NCBI GenBank assembly: GCA_027068385.1
Contig: JAMOTR010000021.1
Coordinates: forward strand, 1-30,661
Source of the DNA: Candidatus Heimdallarchaeota archaeon
Lineage (GTDB): Archaea > Asgardarchaeota > Njordarchaeia > Njordarchaeales > JAMOTR01
Reading direction: 5' to 3'
DNA: 30,661 bases
The notes under the pieces are model-generated. The model saw nothing but the letters and a program-made list of their open reading frames with translations. It ran no database searches and was not told the origin of the DNA. Below are positions 29,249-30,661 of the stretch, piece by piece. A program made the translations under genes and the position numbers. The number at the start of each line of letters is the position of its first letter. The stretch's first letter is position 1.

Positions 29249-29888
29249 AATACCTCGCCTCTAGAACTCTAGCTAAGGCGGATAAGAAGAATATGAGAAA
29301 GAGCAAGGAAAGCCCGAGCTTTATCGACTCGTCGATGAGGCCCATGGATGTATACAAAGCGATAGCCGTGGTTATCGTACGCGTGTAACCTTCTATGTTC
29401 CCTCCCACGATGAGCGCTATGCCTAGTTCCGTGATCGCCCTGCTGAAAGCCGTGAAGAACGAGGCGATTAACGGCACGCGTAATTCCCGGATGAGCATCG
29501 AGTACGCTTGATGACCCCTTAGGCCTATCATCTGTATGAGTTCCCGAACCTCCTTGTTGCGCTCGACGAGACTTAGGGACAGGGACGAGACGATCGGAAA
29601 CACGAGTAGAGCCTCTCCTATGATGATAGCCGTGGGCGTGTATAAGAGGCCTAAGAATCCTAAGGGGCCGTAACGGGAGAACATTAGATATAGTAGGAGG
29701 CCCCGGACGACCGTAGGTATCCCCATAAGCCCGTTTAATATCGAAACTATGACGGGCTTCAAGCGGAATTCCTTAAGACCTATAAGAAAACCTAGAGGGG
29801 CTCCTGTAGAAAACGCTATGAGCGTAGCGGAGAGTGATATTATAAAAGAACGAACGAACACGTGAGTCCGAGGTTCCATCGCGTACAT
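29220..29888 (-). CDS. tupB: Tungstate-type ABC importer, permease subunit
   Basis: Starting at the ATG at 29888, where it forms a TGATG junction with the tupA stop, gives 222 residues; a GTG at 29891 is the alternative. It has about five spans. The cytoplasmic coupling region reads MIGLRGHQAYSMLIRELRVP, and the IALIVGGNIEGYTRTITTAI segment is typical of TupB and not of molybdate ModB. Tungstate uptake would supply the tungsten-dependent aldehyde oxidoreductases common in thermophilic archaea. Confidence 0.9.
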   Translation of the reverse strand: MYAMEPRTHVFVRSFIISLSATLIAFSTGAPLGFLIGLKEFRLKPVIVSILNGLMGIPTVVRGLLLYLMFSRYGPLGFLGLLYTPTAIIIGEALLVFPIVSSLSLSLVERNKEVRELIQMIGLRGHQAYSMLIRELRVPLIASFFTAFSRAITELGIALIVGGNIEGYTRTITTAIALYTSMGLIDESIKLGLSLLFLIFFLSALARVLEARYYAEGRRDTV

Positions 29889-30661
29889 CACCGACCACTC
29901 TCCCGGTCCGGAATATTATCTCCGTTCACGTCCCGAAAAGCGTATTCGAATATCCGCCTCGCTAACGTTAGATCGTCCACCTTCCCCTTAAGGTCCGGGG
30001 GGACGTATTCTTCCGTTCCCGGCTGTAGCGAGCCGCTCTTATATGCCGATAATAAAGGCCTAGCCGGGAAGAATAGAGGATATCCGTATTCCTCCGTGCC
30101 GTAACCCGAGAATAGATTCTGCCCCTCATCGCTCGCTAGGAAGTCCGCTAACCGTATCGCCTCGCGCTCGTGCTTCGCGTTCTTGACCACCATTATCGAG
30201 TATACGTTTAACGTGTAGTAATCCCCGGCCCGAAGCTTATCTAGACGCAGGCCCGCGTTCTTCTTCATCACGAGGTACGTGGCTATATCCGATAGGGTAT
30301 AAGCGCTAAACTCCTGAGCCATCATGAGGGTCTCGCTCATACCCGCGCTAGCCCTCACATACCGCGGTCTAGATGAAATCTCGGAGTACGTAACGTTAAG
30401 ATGATAGCGCGAGATTACGAGCTCCCGTATGCTCTTCTCTTTAACGTGCGTCCCGCTCTCGTCATAGCGTGATACGAATACCTTTTCGTTCGGGTGAGAC
30501 TCACCATAAAGGAGTATCTTGTAGAACGCCTCCACGGTATCGTTAGCCCTTGAGACTCCAGCGGGATCGTTCGAAGGGCCGACGATGACGAAGAAATTGT
30601 ACGCGATCACCTTGCGCGTCTCGAACGTTCCGTTCTTCCGGTAAAGGTATTCATATTTCGG
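29888..30661 (-). CDS. tupA: Tungstate-type ABC importer, substrate-binding protein (5' end outside window)
   Basis: The frame is open to the right edge of the window, so the N-terminus and any signal peptide are missing; 257 residues are visible. TupA hallmarks are NFFVIVGPSNDPAG and FVSRYDESGTH, which hold oxyanion-binding residues, then a LSDIATYLVMK segment and LADFLASDEGQ. The C-terminus ends in DVNGDNIPDRE, which looks like a calcium-binding EF-hand/dockerin-type loop and is not part of the usual TupA core. It overlaps the start of tupB. Confidence 0.9.
   Translation of the reverse strand, partial: PKYEYLYRKNGTFETRKVIAYNFFVIVGPSNDPAGVSRANDTVEAFYKILLYGESHPNEKVFVSRYDESGTHVKEKSIRELVISRYHLNVTYSEISSRPRYVRASAGMSETLMMAQEFSAYTLSDIATYLVMKKNAGLRLDKLRAGDYYTLNVYSIMVVKNAKHEREAIRLADFLASDEGQNLFSGYGTEEYGYPLFFPARPLLSAYKSGSLQPGTEEYVPPDLKGKVDDLTLARRIFEYAFRDVNGDNIPDRESGR

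Noticed and set aside
1..30661. CRISPR arrays, insertion sequences, integrases or att repeats
   Set aside because: I saw no regularly spaced repeats, transposase-like proteins or duplicated tRNA ends. Base composition and codon use look even across the window.

Overview
This window is archaeal chromosome. The evidence is sn-glycerol-1-phosphate dehydrogenase (ether-lipid backbone), archaeosine tRNA-guanine transglycosylase, Pus10, Rio2, class I lysyl-tRNA synthetase, archaeal-type adenylate kinase beside secY, archaeal 4-phosphopantoate--beta-alanine ligase, C/D box sRNAs and TATA-box promoters placed about 25 bases before start codons. Very GC-rich tRNA and SRP RNA stems suggest a thermophile. 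A ribophorin I-like protein, an Arf-type GTPase with a longin-like N-terminus, and roadblock proteins recall Asgard or deep-branching TACK/Korarchaeota-like genomes. That placement is inference; no rRNA is present. The DNA is very compact and many neighbouring genes overlap at their 3' ends.

Layout. 1-2984 (minus): egsA, rimI, rps17e, a DHH phosphoesterase and a membrane protein running off the left edge. 3004-4653 (plus): a PUA/PAPS-reductase/ferredoxin fusion and tRNA-Leu(UAG). 4654-6115: phosphopantoate--beta-alanine ligase (minus) and two unknown genes that converge and overlap. 6198-9333 (plus): secY, adkA and an M50 site-2 protease. 9293-12913: tgtA (minus) back to back with rio2 and pus10 (plus), an RNA-modification and ribosome-maturation cluster. 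12855-15422 (plus): ABC-2-type ATPase and permease, then ndk.

15443-19898 (minus) is the most interesting block. It encodes a winged-helix protein of unknown family, a longin-like/Arf-type GTPase, a roadblock/LC7 protein, and a signal-peptide-bearing, single-span, heavily glycosylatable protein that resembles eukaryotic ribophorin I over its whole length. Together they look like a GTPase module working at the membrane with a glycosylation or translocation protein.

19963-22750: tRNA-Gly(UCC), a C/D box sRNA, a beta-CASP nuclease, a second roadblock-like protein, a SWIM-finger protein and a small membrane protein. 22777-26264: pyrG, inorganic pyrophosphatase, ferredoxin and a 2-oxoacid:ferredoxin oxidoreductase alpha subunit without its beta partner. 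26271-26484: an SRP RNA that folds into helices 5, 6 and 8 but has no room for an Alu domain, tail to tail with a second C/D box sRNA. 26498-30661 (minus): a tungstate-type ABC importer (tupA partial, tupB, tupC), a metallo-beta-lactamase-fold protein and lysS, apparently one operon.

No CRISPR array, insertion sequence, integrase or rRNA was seen. No gene-free stretch exceeds 300 bases.
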